Under the pieces are notes generated by a model. It saw nothing but the letters and a program-made list of their open reading frames with translations, did not search any database and had not been told where the DNA came from. A program made the translations under genes and the position numbers. From Novipirellula caenicola (GTDB lineage Bacteria; Planctomycetota; Planctomycetia; Pirellulales; Pirellulaceae): 64,000 nucleotides of DNA. The stretch spans positions 806,001-870,000 of the forward strand of contig NZ_BAABRO010000001.1 in assembly GCF_039545035.1 (NCBI RefSeq), read 5' to 3'. Position 1 is the first letter of the stretch; the number at the start of each line of letters is the position of its first letter. Positions 1-15,000 of the stretch are shown here, one piece after another.

Positions 1-3000
1 TATATCGTCTCGGATTCAGATTTCACCGACACGACCCAATTCCACAATGTCGCCGTCGTCGTGACCGATCTTGGTGGGGGGACTTACCAAGCATCGCTGT
101 ACGTTGACGGCGTGCTCGAAGGGACCGACACCGGGACGGAAAACGACCGCTCGGCGTGGGGTTCGCTGCAAATCGGCAAACCGGGCGCCAACACGCGGTA
201 TTTCGATGGACAAATCGATGACGTCCGCATCTATGACACCGCGCTGACGGAAACCGAGGTCCAAAACATCGCCCACTCCGGCGTTTTACAAAACGATACG
301 GATGTCGATAGCAACGCGTTAAGCGTTAACACCAGCCTCGTGACAGGGCCGAGCAACGGCACGCTGAACATCAACGCCGATGGATCGTTCCGCTACACGC
401 CCGATACCAATTTCAGCGGCACCGATACCTTTACCTACCGGACCAACGACGGCACACAAGATTCCAACGTCGCCACCGTCACCATTACGGTCAACTCGAC
501 CAATGACGCCCCCGTGACCACCGCGTCTGGAGGCACGACCGCTTATACCGAAAACGCGGATGTCACCGTGATTGATTCGGCATTGACGATCACCGATGCA
601 GATCTAGGTGATTTTGATGGTGGATCGTTGAGCGTGACGATCTCGGCGAATGGCTCGGCAAACGACCGTTTGATGATTGTCCCAGGCGGCAACATTACGA
701 TGACCGGGACCGACGTCTACCACAGCGGTGTGTTGGTCGGCAGCGTCAGCGGCGGGCTGGGAACGTCGCCGTTGGTGATTTCGTTCAACGCCAATAGCAC
801 ACCAGGAATCGCCCAAGAAGTCGGCCGGCAAGTCGGCTATTTCAACGTATCCGACTCGCCGTCAACCACCGCACGCACGGTTGACTTTGTCGTAGCCGAT
901 GGCGACGGCGGAACCAGCAGTACCGCTCAGAAACAGGTTTCGGTGGCCGCCGTTGCTGATGCCCCGATTGCGGTCGACGACCATCACGGATTGTCGTTCG
1001 ATGGCGTGGATGACTACGTCAATCTGGGCAGCGATCCAGGGTTGGAATTCACCAACACGATGACAATGGAACTGTGGGCGCGGCCGACGGCCTATCCAGC
1101 CTCGTCGAGCTTGTTACTAAACAAAGAAGGCGAGTACGAGATCGGCATTTCGTCGACCGGGACGCTGATGTGGGCCTTTGCCAATACCGACCCCGGATGG
1201 GCTTGGCATGACACCGGGTATGTGCTGCAACTGAACGAGTGGTCTCACATTTCGGTGACCTACGACAACGGTACCGTCAACGCGTACGTCAACGGCAACA
1301 CGGTCGAAACCTATTACGGCAGCGGATCGATCGGCGATGCGCATGCCGATAAAGATGACTTGCGAGTGGGTGGCCGCGAAAACAATCCGGCCGGCAAATA
1401 CTTTAGCGGCGAGATCGACGATGTACGCGTTTGGAGCACGGCGCGCACGCAGACGGAAATCCAAAACAATCTCGATCAAACCCTCACCGGAAACGAAACC
1501 GGGCTGGCCGGCTATTGGGCCTTCAACGAAGGCAGCGGCAGCATCGCGTACGATTCCACCAGCAATGCGAACCACGGAACGTTGACCGATGGGGCCGCCA
1601 CCGGAGCACCAACGTGGACCGGCTATAGCACCAACCAAGATTCCGCCATCAATGTTGCCGCAAACGCCGGCACGCTTTCGAACGATGTCGATGGCGAGGG
1701 CGATCCACTTAGCGTCAGCGCCGTCCAAGGCTCGGCCGCCAATGTCGGCAGCGCTATCGTACTCGGATCGGGAGCCACGGTCACGGTCAATGGCGACGGC
1801 AGTTTTGACTATGATCCCAACGGCGCGTTTGACTATCTCGATGCCGGTGAAACCGCGACCGATACGTTCACCTACACCGTCAGCGATGGTAACGGCGGCA
1901 GTGATACTGCGACCGTTTCGATCACGATCACCGGCATTAATGACGCTCCGACCATCGTCGCCGATTCGGATTTCGATGACGTGGGCAATCAAGTCATCGA
2001 TTTCCAAGGTGGCGATGACACGATTCTGTTGTCGGGATTGCCGGTCAATACCGCAGCGGGAACCGATGTGACAGTCGAGTTCTGGATGAACTGGGATGGC
2101 ACCGACAACGTGATGCCGTTTGGTTTCGGATCCTACGACCTGTGGTTCTCAGGTGGGAATTTTGGATTCAACTCGGGCAACGGCGACCTTTACGGAATCA
2201 GTGCGGCCGGTCTAGAAACCGGTTGGCACCACATCACCGCGGTGTTTCGAAACGGCGATTTGACCGGCAGCCGTTTGATCATTAACGGTGTCGAGCAGAC
2301 GATGACCCAGCGTCAAAATTCGCCCAACAACGGCAGTGCCTACGCTTCGTCAACGGCAAAGATCTCGGGCTGGAACAGCAACACTTCGTACAAGTTTGAT
2401 GGCCAGATTGACCAAGTCCGGATTTGGAATGGCGGTCGCAGTGAATCGCAGGTCCGCGCCGACATGCATCAGGAACTCTCCGGCCCCCAAACCGGATTGG
2501 TCGCTTCCTACTCGTTCACCGGCGCCACCACGGGTGCAGGCGGCGTGATCGACGACAGCGGCAACGGCCACCACGGCACGATGTCCGGTATGACCGCAGC
2601 GAACGTGATAGCCGGCAGCAATTTTGCAAATTTAGGCGACCAAACCGTCAACGAAGACGACCTAGTCACGCTCGAGGTCTCTGCGTTTGATCCCGAAAAT
2701 GCCGCCCTCACGTATACGTGGACGCAAACCTCGGGTCCCGCCGTCACGCTCAGCGATGCGAACGCCGAAAAACCAACCTTCACCGCGATCAACCAGCCCT
2801 CGGACTATCAGCTCGTCTTTACCGTGGACGCATCCGACGGAACCAATACCACTACCGAAACCGTCACGATCACGGTCAACGCGATTAACGATGCCCCTAG
2901 CGGTGTGGATAACACCGTCGGCACACTCGAAGACACCGACATTACATTCACCGCTGCCGACTTTGGGTTCAGCGACGCGGCCGAAAGCCACAATTTCAAT

Positions 3001-6000
3001 GCGGTTCGCATCACCACCCAAGCGACCAACGGGACGCTTTACATTGATACCGACGGCGATGGAATCATCGACGCGGGCGAGACGGTGGTCGCCGGTAACT
3101 ATGTCAGTATCGCCGATATCAATGCAGGGCGATTGAAGTACAAACCGCTGGCCAATGAGAATGGAACGGCGTATGCCGAGTTCACGTTCCAAGTGCAAGA
3201 CGATGGGGGAACCAGCGGTGGCGGTCAAGATACCGACACAACCCCAAACACGATGACCATCAATGTCACCGCCGTCAACGATGCTCCGCTGCTCGATGAC
3301 ACCGGCACGATGAATCTATCGACCATTACGAAATATCAAACCGACAATGATGGTCAATCGGTTGCGTCGATCATTGCCAGTGCGGGTGGTGACCGCATTA
3401 CCGATCCCGACGCCGGCGATGGCGAAGGGATCGCAGTCACCTCGCTTTCAAGTGGCAACGGAACATGGCAATATTCTACCGATGGCGGAAGCTCGTGGAA
3501 CGCGATCGGCACGGTGACCACTTCATCCGCGCTGTTGCTTCGCGATACGGATCGCATTCGCTTTGTTCCTAACCCCGCGAGCGGCACGACTGCTAGCTTC
3601 ACGTTCCAAGCTTGGGATCAAACCAGTGGTGTCGTTGGAACCAAAACCGATGTGACCACCAACGGAGATGCAACCGCATTTAGCACCGCTAACGAGACCG
3701 CCAGCATTACGGTGATCGATGCCAACGCGGCTCCTGAGCTTGACAGCAGCAAGGATCCGGCACTCGATGCCATCAACGAAGATGCCGGAGTTCCATCCGG
3801 CGCAGTGGGCACCTTGGTATCATCGCTTGTCGATTCTGCCACGCCCGCGGGGCAGGTGGATAATGTTACCGATGCCGACAGCGGCGCGGCGTTGGGGATT
3901 GCCATCACCTCGGTCGATACCAGCAATGGAACCTGGTACTACTCGACCGATAACGGCAGCACGTGGAATGCCATGGGGAGCGTCAGCGATGCAAACGCAC
4001 GTTTGCTGGCTGCCGATGCAAACACCCGCATCTATTTCCAACCCAATGCGGACTATTCTGGAACGCTCGCCAACGCGATCACGTTCCGGGCCTGGGACCA
4101 AACCAGCGGCAGCAATGGGGGAGTCGCTGACACCAGTTCGACCGCGGGAAACTATCTAGACACGTTTGGCTCTGCGTCGTACAGCAACAATGATGGGTCG
4201 CTCTCGTGGTCGACCGATTGGATCGAAAACGACAGCGGTGGCGGTGGTGCGTCAGGCGGCAAGTATTTCATTTCCGGAGGCTTGCTGAACGTAGGTGAAT
4301 CAAGTGCGAGTAAATACATCTATCGCGAGGCGAATTTAAGTTCCGCAAGTACCGCGACGCTTTCATTTGATCTGGTCACCAACAATTTGGGAGGAGGTGG
4401 AGCGATTCATGCTCAAGTCTCGTCCAATGGCGGCAGCACCTGGACAACGCTGTTAGCGATTACATCGGGAACAGGAACGGGGACGAAGAGTTTTGACATT
4501 TCATCGTACATCGCGTCGAACACACAAATCCGTTTCTATGACAACAACGGTGGCGGGAAAGAGATCCTGGTCGACAATGTCCAGATCGCAGTGACAACAT
4601 CGCTATCGGGTGGAACCACCGCATTTTCATCGGATACCGATACCGCAAGCTTGGTTGTCAATCCGGTTGCCGATCCGCCATCGGTGACCGGCGCCAGCAC
4701 GAACGAAGACACTCAGTCGGCAAGCGGATTGGTGATCACCCGGAATGCCGCCGACGGCTCCGAAGTGACTTACTACAAGATCACCGGCATCACCAATGGC
4801 ACGCTCTACAAGAACGACGGTGTCACGCAGATCACCAACGGATCGTTCATCACGATTGCCGAAGGCAGCGCGGGACTAAAATTCACTCCCGATGCGGACT
4901 TTAACGGCACCGGTAATTTTACGATCCAAGCGTCTACGACCAATGATGACTCGGGACTGGGCGGCGGTACCACGGTCGCCAACGTCACCGTCGATGCCGT
5001 CAACGATGCCCCGGTCAACACGGTGCCTGGCACGCAATCGATTGCCGAAGAAACGACGACGGCGATCAGCGGCATCTCGATTGGCGATGTCGACGCTGCA
5101 AGTGGCAATTTGACCACACGATTGCAAGTCACCGCGGGAAGCGTCAACGTCACGCTCTCGGGAAGTGCTACGATCAGCGCGGGAACCAACGGCAGCGGTG
5201 ATCTGACGATCCAAGGCACCGTGGCCGATATCAATGCCACGTTGGCGTCGTTGACTTACACCGGCAACACCGATGTCACGGGAACCGCGGCTGACACGTT
5301 GACGATCACGACCAACGACGGTGGAAACACCGGGTCCGGCGGTGCACGTCAAGACGTCGATACGATTCAAATCGACATCACCCCGGTCAACGACACCCCA
5401 GTGGTCAGCGGGCCTGGCAGCGCGTTGTCAGCCACCGAACAAGTCGGTCTGGTCATCGAAGGGACTGGGTTTACCGTCACCGATGTCGATGCGGCTAGCG
5501 GCACGATGACCGCCACGATCAACGTCGGCGAAGGTGCAATCACCGTTGCCGAAGGGGATTCGGGGATCACGATCAGCTCGGGTAACGGCACCGCAACGGT
5601 AACCATTACCGGAACGCTCGCTCAAATTGACAACCTACTTACCGGCGCGGGCACCGGCACGATCACCTATCTCAATAGCAGCAATACCCCGAGCGAGTCG
5701 ACGACAATCACCGTCACTGTCAACGATGGTGGCAACACCGGCGCCGACCCAGGACTAACCGGCGACGGATCGAGCGAACAGGACTCAGCAAGCCAGACGA
5801 TCAACATCACTGCCGTCAATGACGATCCAACCAACGCCGGTTCGTTACCAAGCGATATCAGCGTGACCGAGGATGTCAGCAGCAATGTCGATCTGTCACA
5901 GATCAATTTAAGTGATGTCGATCATGGCGGCGGCAATTTGACCGTGACATTGACCACGTCGACGGGCGGATCGTTAACGGCATCCAGCGGTGGCGGAGTC

Positions 6001-9000
6001 ACGATCGGCGGCAGTGGTAGCGGCACACTGACGTTGACCGGAACGCTGGACGATCTGAACACTTACCTCGATGCTGCCAGCAACATTCAATACCTGCACT
6101 CGACTGCGAATTTGAATGGGGACAACGCCGATTTAATCAACGTCAAGGTCAATGACAACGGCAACACGGGAACCGGCGGCGGAACGGATATCGATTTAGG
6201 TAACGTCAATGTCGACATCACGGCGGTCAATGACGCACCGCTGCTGGACAACTCCCAAACGTTCACTCTCAGCGATATCAGCGAAGACGATACCAACAAC
6301 GCCGGCCACACGGTCGCCTCGATTATCGCGAGTTTGTCGGGCGACCGGATCACCGATGTCGATGCCAGCGCTAGCGAAGGGATCGCGATCCGATCGATCA
6401 GCGGCGGCAATGGAACATGGCAATATTCGCTCGACGGTTCCTCCTGGACCGATGTCGGCACGGTCACCACCAATACTTCGCTGCTGCTACGGTCGAGTGA
6501 CTACCTTCGCTATGTTCCTGATGCGATGAATAGCGACACGTCATCGGTATCGTTTGTCGCCTGGGACCAGACCACCGGCACCGAAGGCACCAAGGTCAAC
6601 ACGACGGCCACCGGTGGAACGACCGCGTTTAGCGACAATGTCGGCACCGCCCAGATCAACGTGACCGCGGTCAACGACGCGCCAACGATCACCGATTCAG
6701 CCACCGTTAGTTTGCCGGGAACGAACGAAGACACTCCATCCACTCCCACCAGCGTCAATTCGATCTTGTCGTCGGCTGGTTGGGCGGACGTCGATACGGG
6801 CGCCGCAAAGGGAATCGCGGTCACCGCGGTTAGCAGCAACGGAAACTGGCAATATTCGACCGATGGAACGAATTGGACCTCGTTCAGCGGGATTACCGCC
6901 AGCAACGCGCTACTACTGAGTGCGTCGACGCAAATTCGTTATCAACCCGACACGCTTAACGGCGAAACCGCCACATTTGATTTTGTCGCGTGGGATACCA
7001 CCTCGGGATCCGCTTCGTCATTCGGTTCACCGTCGTACGCTAACCCAGGCAGCGGGGGCGGAACATCCGCCTATTCAAGCGAAACGGCTACCGCATCGAC
7101 GGTGGTCACCGACGTCAACGACGCCGTGGTCGCCGTGGCGGATAGTGACACGGCCACCGAAGCGGGCGGCGTCGCCAATGCATCGGCCGGCAGTAATCCG
7201 ACCGGCAACGTGCTCAGCAATGACATCGAATACGACTCGGGCGATACGCTCAGCATCACCGGCGTGGCCGCGGGCACCGTCGCCTCGGCATCAGGCAATG
7301 TCAATTCGAGCGTCACGGGAACCTATGGCGGTATCGTCATCGATGCCAACGGCAACTATACCTACACGGTCGACAACAACAACGCGATCGTGCAAGCGCT
7401 GCGAACGTCGGGCGATACGATCACCGATACGTTCACCTACACCGTTCAAGATTCCGGTGGGTCCTACTCGTCGACGCAAATCGTGATCACGATTCAAGGA
7501 CAAAACGACGCTCCCGTCGCGGTCACCGACAATGCGACTGCGATCGAAGCAGGTGGCGATGGCAACGCCAGTGCTGGAACAAATCCGACCGGCAATGTTT
7601 TGACCAACGACACCGACGTCGATTCCGGCGATACCAAAACGGTCACGGGGGTCACCACGGGGGTCGCGGGCTCGGCCAGTGGCAACGTGGCTTCGTCGGT
7701 CACCGGCAGCTACGGCAGCATCACGATCAACGCCAATGGATCGTACAGCTACAACGTCGACAATAACAACTCGGCGGTCCAGGCACTGCGAACATCGTCC
7801 GATACGCTGCAAGACGTGTTCACCTACACCATGACCGACACGGACGGTGCGACATCGACCACGCAAATCACCGTCACCATTCAAGGTCGAAATGATGATC
7901 CGGTGGCGGTTGATGACAACATCGTCGCGTCCGAGGCGGGCGGAACCAGCAACGGAACCGCCGGAACCGATCCGACCGGTAATGTCCTTAGCAACGATAC
8001 CGATGTCGATTCGGGCGATACCAAAACCGTGGTCGGCGTAGCAGCAGGTTCACAAAGCACTGCTTCGGGATCGGTAGCCACCAGTGTCACCGGCTCGTAT
8101 GGTTCGATCGAAATCGATGCCAGCGGGGCTCACGTTTACACCGTCGACAACAATAATTCTGCCGTCCAGGCGCTGCGAACATCGGGGGAATCGCTGTCCG
8201 AAGTCTTTACGTACACAATCCAGGACGCCAGCGGTGCGGATTCCACAGCGGAAGTCACCGTCACAATCACCGGTGCCAACGACGCGCCCGAGGCTGTCGC
8301 CAATGCGGCGACCGCCACCGAAGCCAGCGGAATCTTAAACAACATTTCGGGAACCGATCCGTCGGGCAACGTGCTAACCAATGACACCGACGTCGACGCC
8401 GGCGATACCAAAACGGTGACCGGCGTCGCCACAGGCGTTCAAGCCTCGACGTCCGGCAATGTGGGCAGCACCGTGGTCGGCACCTATGGATCGTTGGTGA
8501 TCAATGCCAACGGTAGTTACACCTACACGCTGGACAACGACAACGCCGCGGTCGAAGCGTTAAACGATGGCGACACGCTTTCGGAAACGTTTTCTTACAC
8601 GATGCAAGACACGGCGGGATTGGCGTCGACCACGCAATTGGTGATCACCATCGATGGTCGCACCGATCTGCCGGTTGCCGAAGCCGACCACGCCACCTCC
8701 GAAGAAGCGGGCGGAGTCGCCAATGCGACGCCGGGTTCGAATCCCTCGGGCAACGTGCTCGACAACGATGCATCCAACAACGGCAAAACGGTCGTTGGCG
8801 TTGCAGCCGGATCGACGGGATCAGCTAGCGGCAACGTCGGTGTCACAGTGACCGGGACCTACGGAACCGTCGTCATCAACAGCGACGGTACCTACACCTA
8901 CACGCTGGACAATAACAACGCTGCGGTCGAAGCCCTGCTTAGCTCCGGCGATCACGTCACCGACATCTTTACCTACACGATGGAGGACACGTTTATGAAC

Positions 9001-12000
9001 GTGTCCTCGACCGAATTGACGATCACGGTGGATGGTCAAAACGATGCTCCCGTGACCACGGACGACACCTCGATCGCCGTCGAAGCGGGTGGAGTTGCCA
9101 ACGCCACGGCGGGCAGTAACGCAACCGGCAATGTGCTCGCTAATGACACTGATGTGGACGCGGGCGACACAAAATCGGTAATCGGAGTTCAACTAGGTAC
9201 CGTCGGATCCGCGTCGGGATCGGTTGGGGCGTCGGTGGCGGGTAACTATGGCCAAATCGTGATCAACAGCGACGGCAGCTATACCTACACCATCAACCAA
9301 AACAACGCTGCCGTCCAAGCCCTTCGAACCGCTAGCGACACGCTGCAAGAGGTCTACACCTACACGATGCATGACACCGCGGGGCTCGAATCGACCTCGC
9401 AAGTCACGATCACCATCCAAGGATCCAACGATGCTCCCGTCGCGGTCGTCGACACCGCAACCGCGTATGAAGCGGGCGGCAGCGGCAATGGCACCGCCGG
9501 CGCCGATCCCAGCGGCAACGTATTGACCAATGACACCGATGTTGACAGCGGCGATACCAAAACCGTGGTGGGCGTGGCGGTGGGAGTCCAAGGTTCCGCG
9601 TCGGGTTCGGTCGGGACGATGGTCACGGGGTCATATGGCTCGATCACGCTGAACTCCGACGGCAGCTACACCTACAACGTCGACAACAACAACGCCGCGG
9701 TCCAGGATCTGCGAACCAGCGGTGAAAGTCTCGATGATGTCTTCACCTACACCATGGAAGACACCGACGGTCTGAGTTCCACGACGCAGATTACCGTTAC
9801 GATTCGTGGTACCAACGACAATCCCGACGTGGTTGCTGACACAGCAACGGCGGTGGAAGCCGGCGGCACGGCAAACGGTACCGCAGGCAGCAACCCGACC
9901 GGCAACGTGCTGGCCAACGACAGCGACCAGGATGCTGGCGATACCCTCGTCGTCAGCGGAGTGACAGCCGGCACCGCCGGATCGGCCACCGGCTCGGTCG
10001 GATCAAGCGTCGCGGGTTTGTATGGTTCGATCAACATCGCCTCGAACGGCAGCTACAGCTACACCGTCGACAATAACAATCCGCTTGTTCAGGATCTTTT
10101 GAGCAGCAGTGACACGCTAACCGACATTTTCACCTACACGGTCGAGGATCTTTCGGGCGCGACGTCCACCACCCAAGTCACGATCACCATCCTAGGGGCC
10201 AACGATGCTCCGGTGGCCATCGTTGACAGCGCCCATGCCTACGAAGCTGGCGGCGTTGCCAACGGCACCGCGGGCACCGATCCGTCGGGCAACGTGCTCA
10301 GCAACGATGACCAAGTCGACTCGGGCGACACGTGGACGATCACCGGTGCGGCACAAGGCGTCGTGGGATCAACCAGCGGTTCGGTCGGTTCGGCGGTCAC
10401 AGGAAACTACGGCACCATCACGATCAACTCCGACGGTAGCTACACGTACAACGTCGACAACAACAATGCAACCGTCCAGGCACTGCGAACGCCTAGTGAC
10501 ACGCTGACTGATGTCTTCTCGTACACCGTATCGGATGCTGCGGGACTCGAATCAACCGCCCAGATCACGATCACACTGCATGGGGCGAACGATGATCCCA
10601 TCGCCGTCGTTGACACTCCCACCGCGGTTTCGGCGGGTGGGTACGCTGGCGGTACCCCCGGGACCGATCCGACCGGCAACGTTTTGGCCAACGATACCGA
10701 TGTCGACTCGGGTGATACCAAAACGGTCGATGGCGTGGCCGCCGGAGTGCAAGCGTCGGCAAGCGGTTCGGTGGGCTCGGCCGTCACCGGCAGCTATGGT
10801 TCGATCACCATCGCCGCCAATGGCGTCTACACCTACACCGTCGATAACAACAACGCCGCCGTGCAATCGCTGCGGACCAGCAGTGATACGCTCACCGACG
10901 TGTTCACCTACACAATGATCGACGCCGACGGCGCGGCCTCGACCACTCAAGTTACGGTCACCATCCAAGGGGCGAACGACGCTCCGGTTGGCTTCGACGA
11001 TACGGCGACCGCTGTCGAAGCAGGTGGAGTAGGGAACGCCTCCGCGGGCACCGATCCAACTGGCAACGTGTTGACCAATGACACCGATTTGGACTCGGGC
11101 GATACAAAAACGGTCAGCGGCGTTGCGGCCGGCTCGCAAGCCAGTGCGTCGGGATCGGTGGCCACCGGAGTATCGGGAGCGTACGGCGATATCACGATCA
11201 ATTCCGATGGTTCCTACAGCTACGTCGTCGACAACAACAACGCCGCGGTCCAGGCACTCCGAACCTCAGGTGACACGTTGACCGATGTGTTCACTTACAC
11301 GATGGTCGACACCGACGGACTCGATAGTACCGCTGAAATCACGATCACGATCCAAGGCAGCAATGATAACCCGGTTGCGGCCGCCGATACGCCAACCGCG
11401 GTCGAAGCCGGAGGACTGGCCAATGGCACCGCTGGGACAAATCCGACGGGCAATGTGCTTGCCAATGACACCGACGTCGATGCGGGCGATACCCAAACGG
11501 TGGCGGGCGTCGCAGCAGGCGTGCAAGCATCGGCGTCCGGCAGCGTCGGTTCGTCGGTAACCGGATCGTACGGCTCGGTGACCATCAACTCGGACGGTTC
11601 GTATACCTACGTCGTGGACAACAGCAACACCGATGTCCAGTCGCTTCGAACCGCAAGCGATACGCTCCAAGACGTGTTCACCTACACGATGGTGGATGCA
11701 TCGGGTGCGGATGCAACCACGCAGATTACGATCACGATCCAAGGCCAAAACGACACGCCAACGGCCGTGGTCGACAGTGCGATCGCGGTCGAAGCGGGCG
11801 GTACCGCCAATGGGACCGCAGGCACGAATCCGACCGGCAACGTGTTGACCAATGACACCGATGTCGACTCGGTGGCAAACGGCGAAACGAAATCGGTCAG
11901 CGGCGTCGCTGCCGGAGTGACCGGATCCGCATCCGGTTCGGTGGCATCGTCGGTTTCTGGTTCATACGGTGCGATCACAATCAATTCGGATGGATCGTAC

Positions 12001-15000
12001 AGCTACATCGTTGACAATAACAACGCCTCGGTGCAAGCACTTCGCAACAGCGGTGACACGCTGGACGATGTCTTCACCTACACGATGACTGACACAGGCG
12101 GATTGACGTCGACCACACAGATCACGATCACGATCCAAGGCCAGAATGACGCTCCGACCGCCGTGGCGGACAACCCGATCGCAGTCGAGTCCGGCGGGCT
12201 AGCCAACGGCACCGCGGGCACCGATCCGACCGGCAATGTATTGACGAACGATCTTGATCCTGATTCAGCCGCCAATGGCGAAACGAAAACGGTCTCGGGG
12301 GTTGCCGCCGGTGTGGCGGGATCGGCATCCGGATCGGTCGCGACTTCGGTGACGGGTTCCTACGGTGCGATCACGATCAACTCCGATGGATCGTATGCCT
12401 ACGTGGTCGATAATTCCAACACCGACGTTCAAGCGCTTCGTAACAGCGGTCAAACGCTCGACGACGTGTTTACCTACACGATGGTCGATGCGGACGGTGT
12501 CGCCTCGACGACTCAAGTCACGGTCACGATCCAAGGCCAAAACGACACGCCGACTGCCGTGGCCGACAATGCGATTGCGGTCGAAGCTGGCGGCACGGCC
12601 AATGGAACTGCGGGAACGAATCCCAGCGGCAACGTGTTGACCAATGACACCGATGTCGACTCGGTGGCAAATGGCGAAACGAAATCGGTCAGCGGCGTTG
12701 CTGCCGGAGTGACTGGTTCCGCATCCGGTTCGGTGGCATCATCGGTCACGGGTTCGTACGGTGCGATTACGATCAATGCCGATGGATCGTACAGCTACGT
12801 CGTCGACAATAATAACGCCGCCGTGCAAGCACTTCGCAACAGCGGTGATACGCTGGACGATGTCTTCACCTACACGATGACTGACGCAGGCGGATTGACG
12901 TCGACCACACAGATCACGATCACGATCCAAGGCCAGAACGACGCCCCGACCGCCGTTGCGGACAACCCAATCGCAGTCGAGTCCGGCGGGCTAGCCAACG
13001 GCACCTCGGGCACCGATCCGACCGGCAATGTGTTGACCAACGATCTTGATCCAGATTCAGCCGCCAACGGCGAAACCCAAACGGTCACGGGGGTTGCTGC
13101 CGGAGTGACCGGATCGGCATCCGGATCAGTCGCGACCTCGGTGACGGGTTCCTACGGCGCGATCACGATCAATTCGGATGGATCGTATGCTTACGTGGTC
13201 GACAATTCCAACACCGACGTACAGGCCCTTCGTAACAGCGGCCAAACGCTCGACGATGTGTTTACCTACACGATGGTCGATGCGGACGGCGTCGCCTCGA
13301 CGACTCAAGTCACGGTCACCATCCAAGGCCAAAACGACACGCCGACCGCCGTGGCGGATAGTGCGATCGCAGTCGAAGCTGGCGGCACGGCCAATGGGAC
13401 TGCGGGAACGAATCCCAGCGGCAATGTGTTGACTAACGACACCGATGTCGACTCGGTCGGCAATGGCGAAACCAAATCGGTCAGCGGCGTTGCCGCGGGC
13501 GTAACCGGTTCCGCATCGGGATCGGTGGCATCATCGGTCACGGGTTCCTATGGTGCGATCACGATCAATGCCGAAGGGTCGTACAGCTACGTCGTCGACA
13601 ATGACAACGCCGCCGTGCAAGCGCTTCGCAACAGCGGGCAAACGCTCGATGACGTGTTCACCTACACGATGACCGACGCGGGCGGATTGACATCGACCAC
13701 GCAGATCACGATCACCATTCAAGGAGCGAACGACGCTCCCGTCGCCGCTTCGGACAATCCGATCGCAGTCGAAGCGGGGGGTGCCGCCAATGGAACTGCC
13801 GGAACCAATCCCACCGGCAACGTGCTGACCAACGACACCGATGTCGATTCGGTCGGAAACGGCGAAACAAAAACAGTCAGCGGGGTTGCGGCCGGCGTGA
13901 CCGGATCGGCATCGGGTTCGGTGGCATCATCGGTCACGGGTTCCTACGGTGCGATTACGATCAATGCCGATGGGTCGTACAGCTACGTCGTCGACAACAA
14001 CAACGCCGCGGTCCAGGCGCTTCGCAACAGCAGTCAAACGCTTAACGATGTGTTCACCTACACGATGACCGACGCTGCCGGAGCGACCTCGACCACTCAG
14101 GTCACGGTCACGATTCAAGGCCAAAACGACACGCCCACGGCGGTCGCGGACAACGCGATCGCGGTCGAATCAGGCGGACTCGCAAACGGAACGGCCGGAA
14201 CCGATCCAACCGGCAACGTCCTTGCCAACGATACCGACGTCGATTCGGCAGGCAACGGCGAAACGAAAACGGTCAGCGGCGTTGCGGCCGGAGTGACGGG
14301 ATCTGCATCGGGTTCGGTGGCATCATCGGTCACGGGTTCCTATGGTGCGATCACGATCAATGCCGATGGATCCTACAGCTACGCCGTCGACAACAACAAC
14401 GCCGCAGTGCAAGCACTTCGCAACAGCGGGCAAACGCTCGATGACGTGTTTACCTACACAATGACCGATGCGGCGGGATTAACCTCGACCACGCAGATCA
14501 CGGTCACCATCCAAGGCCAAAACGACACGCCGACCGCAGTGGTTGATAACGCGATCGCAGTCGAAGCCGGCGGATTGAACAACAGCTCGGCGGGAACCAA
14601 TCCGACCGGCAACGTGCTGACCAACGATACCGACGTTGACTCGGTCGGAAACGGTGAAACCAAAACGGTCAGTGGCGTTGCGGCTGGCGTGACGGGATCG
14701 GCGTCCGGTTCGGTGGCCTCGTCGGTCACGGGTGCCTACGGTGCGATCACCATCAATGCCGATGGTTCCTACAGCTACGTCGTCGACAACAACAACGCCG
14801 CGGTCGAAGCACTGCGAAACAGCGGCGACACGCTGGACGACGTGTTCACCTACACCATGACCGACGCGGCGGGACTGACCTCCACCACGCAGATCACGGT
14901 CACCATTCAGGGCCAAAACGACACCCCGATCGCAAACGCCGACAACGCGACCGCGGTCGAAGCGGGTGGCACAGCCAATGGTACCGCTGGAGTCGATCCG

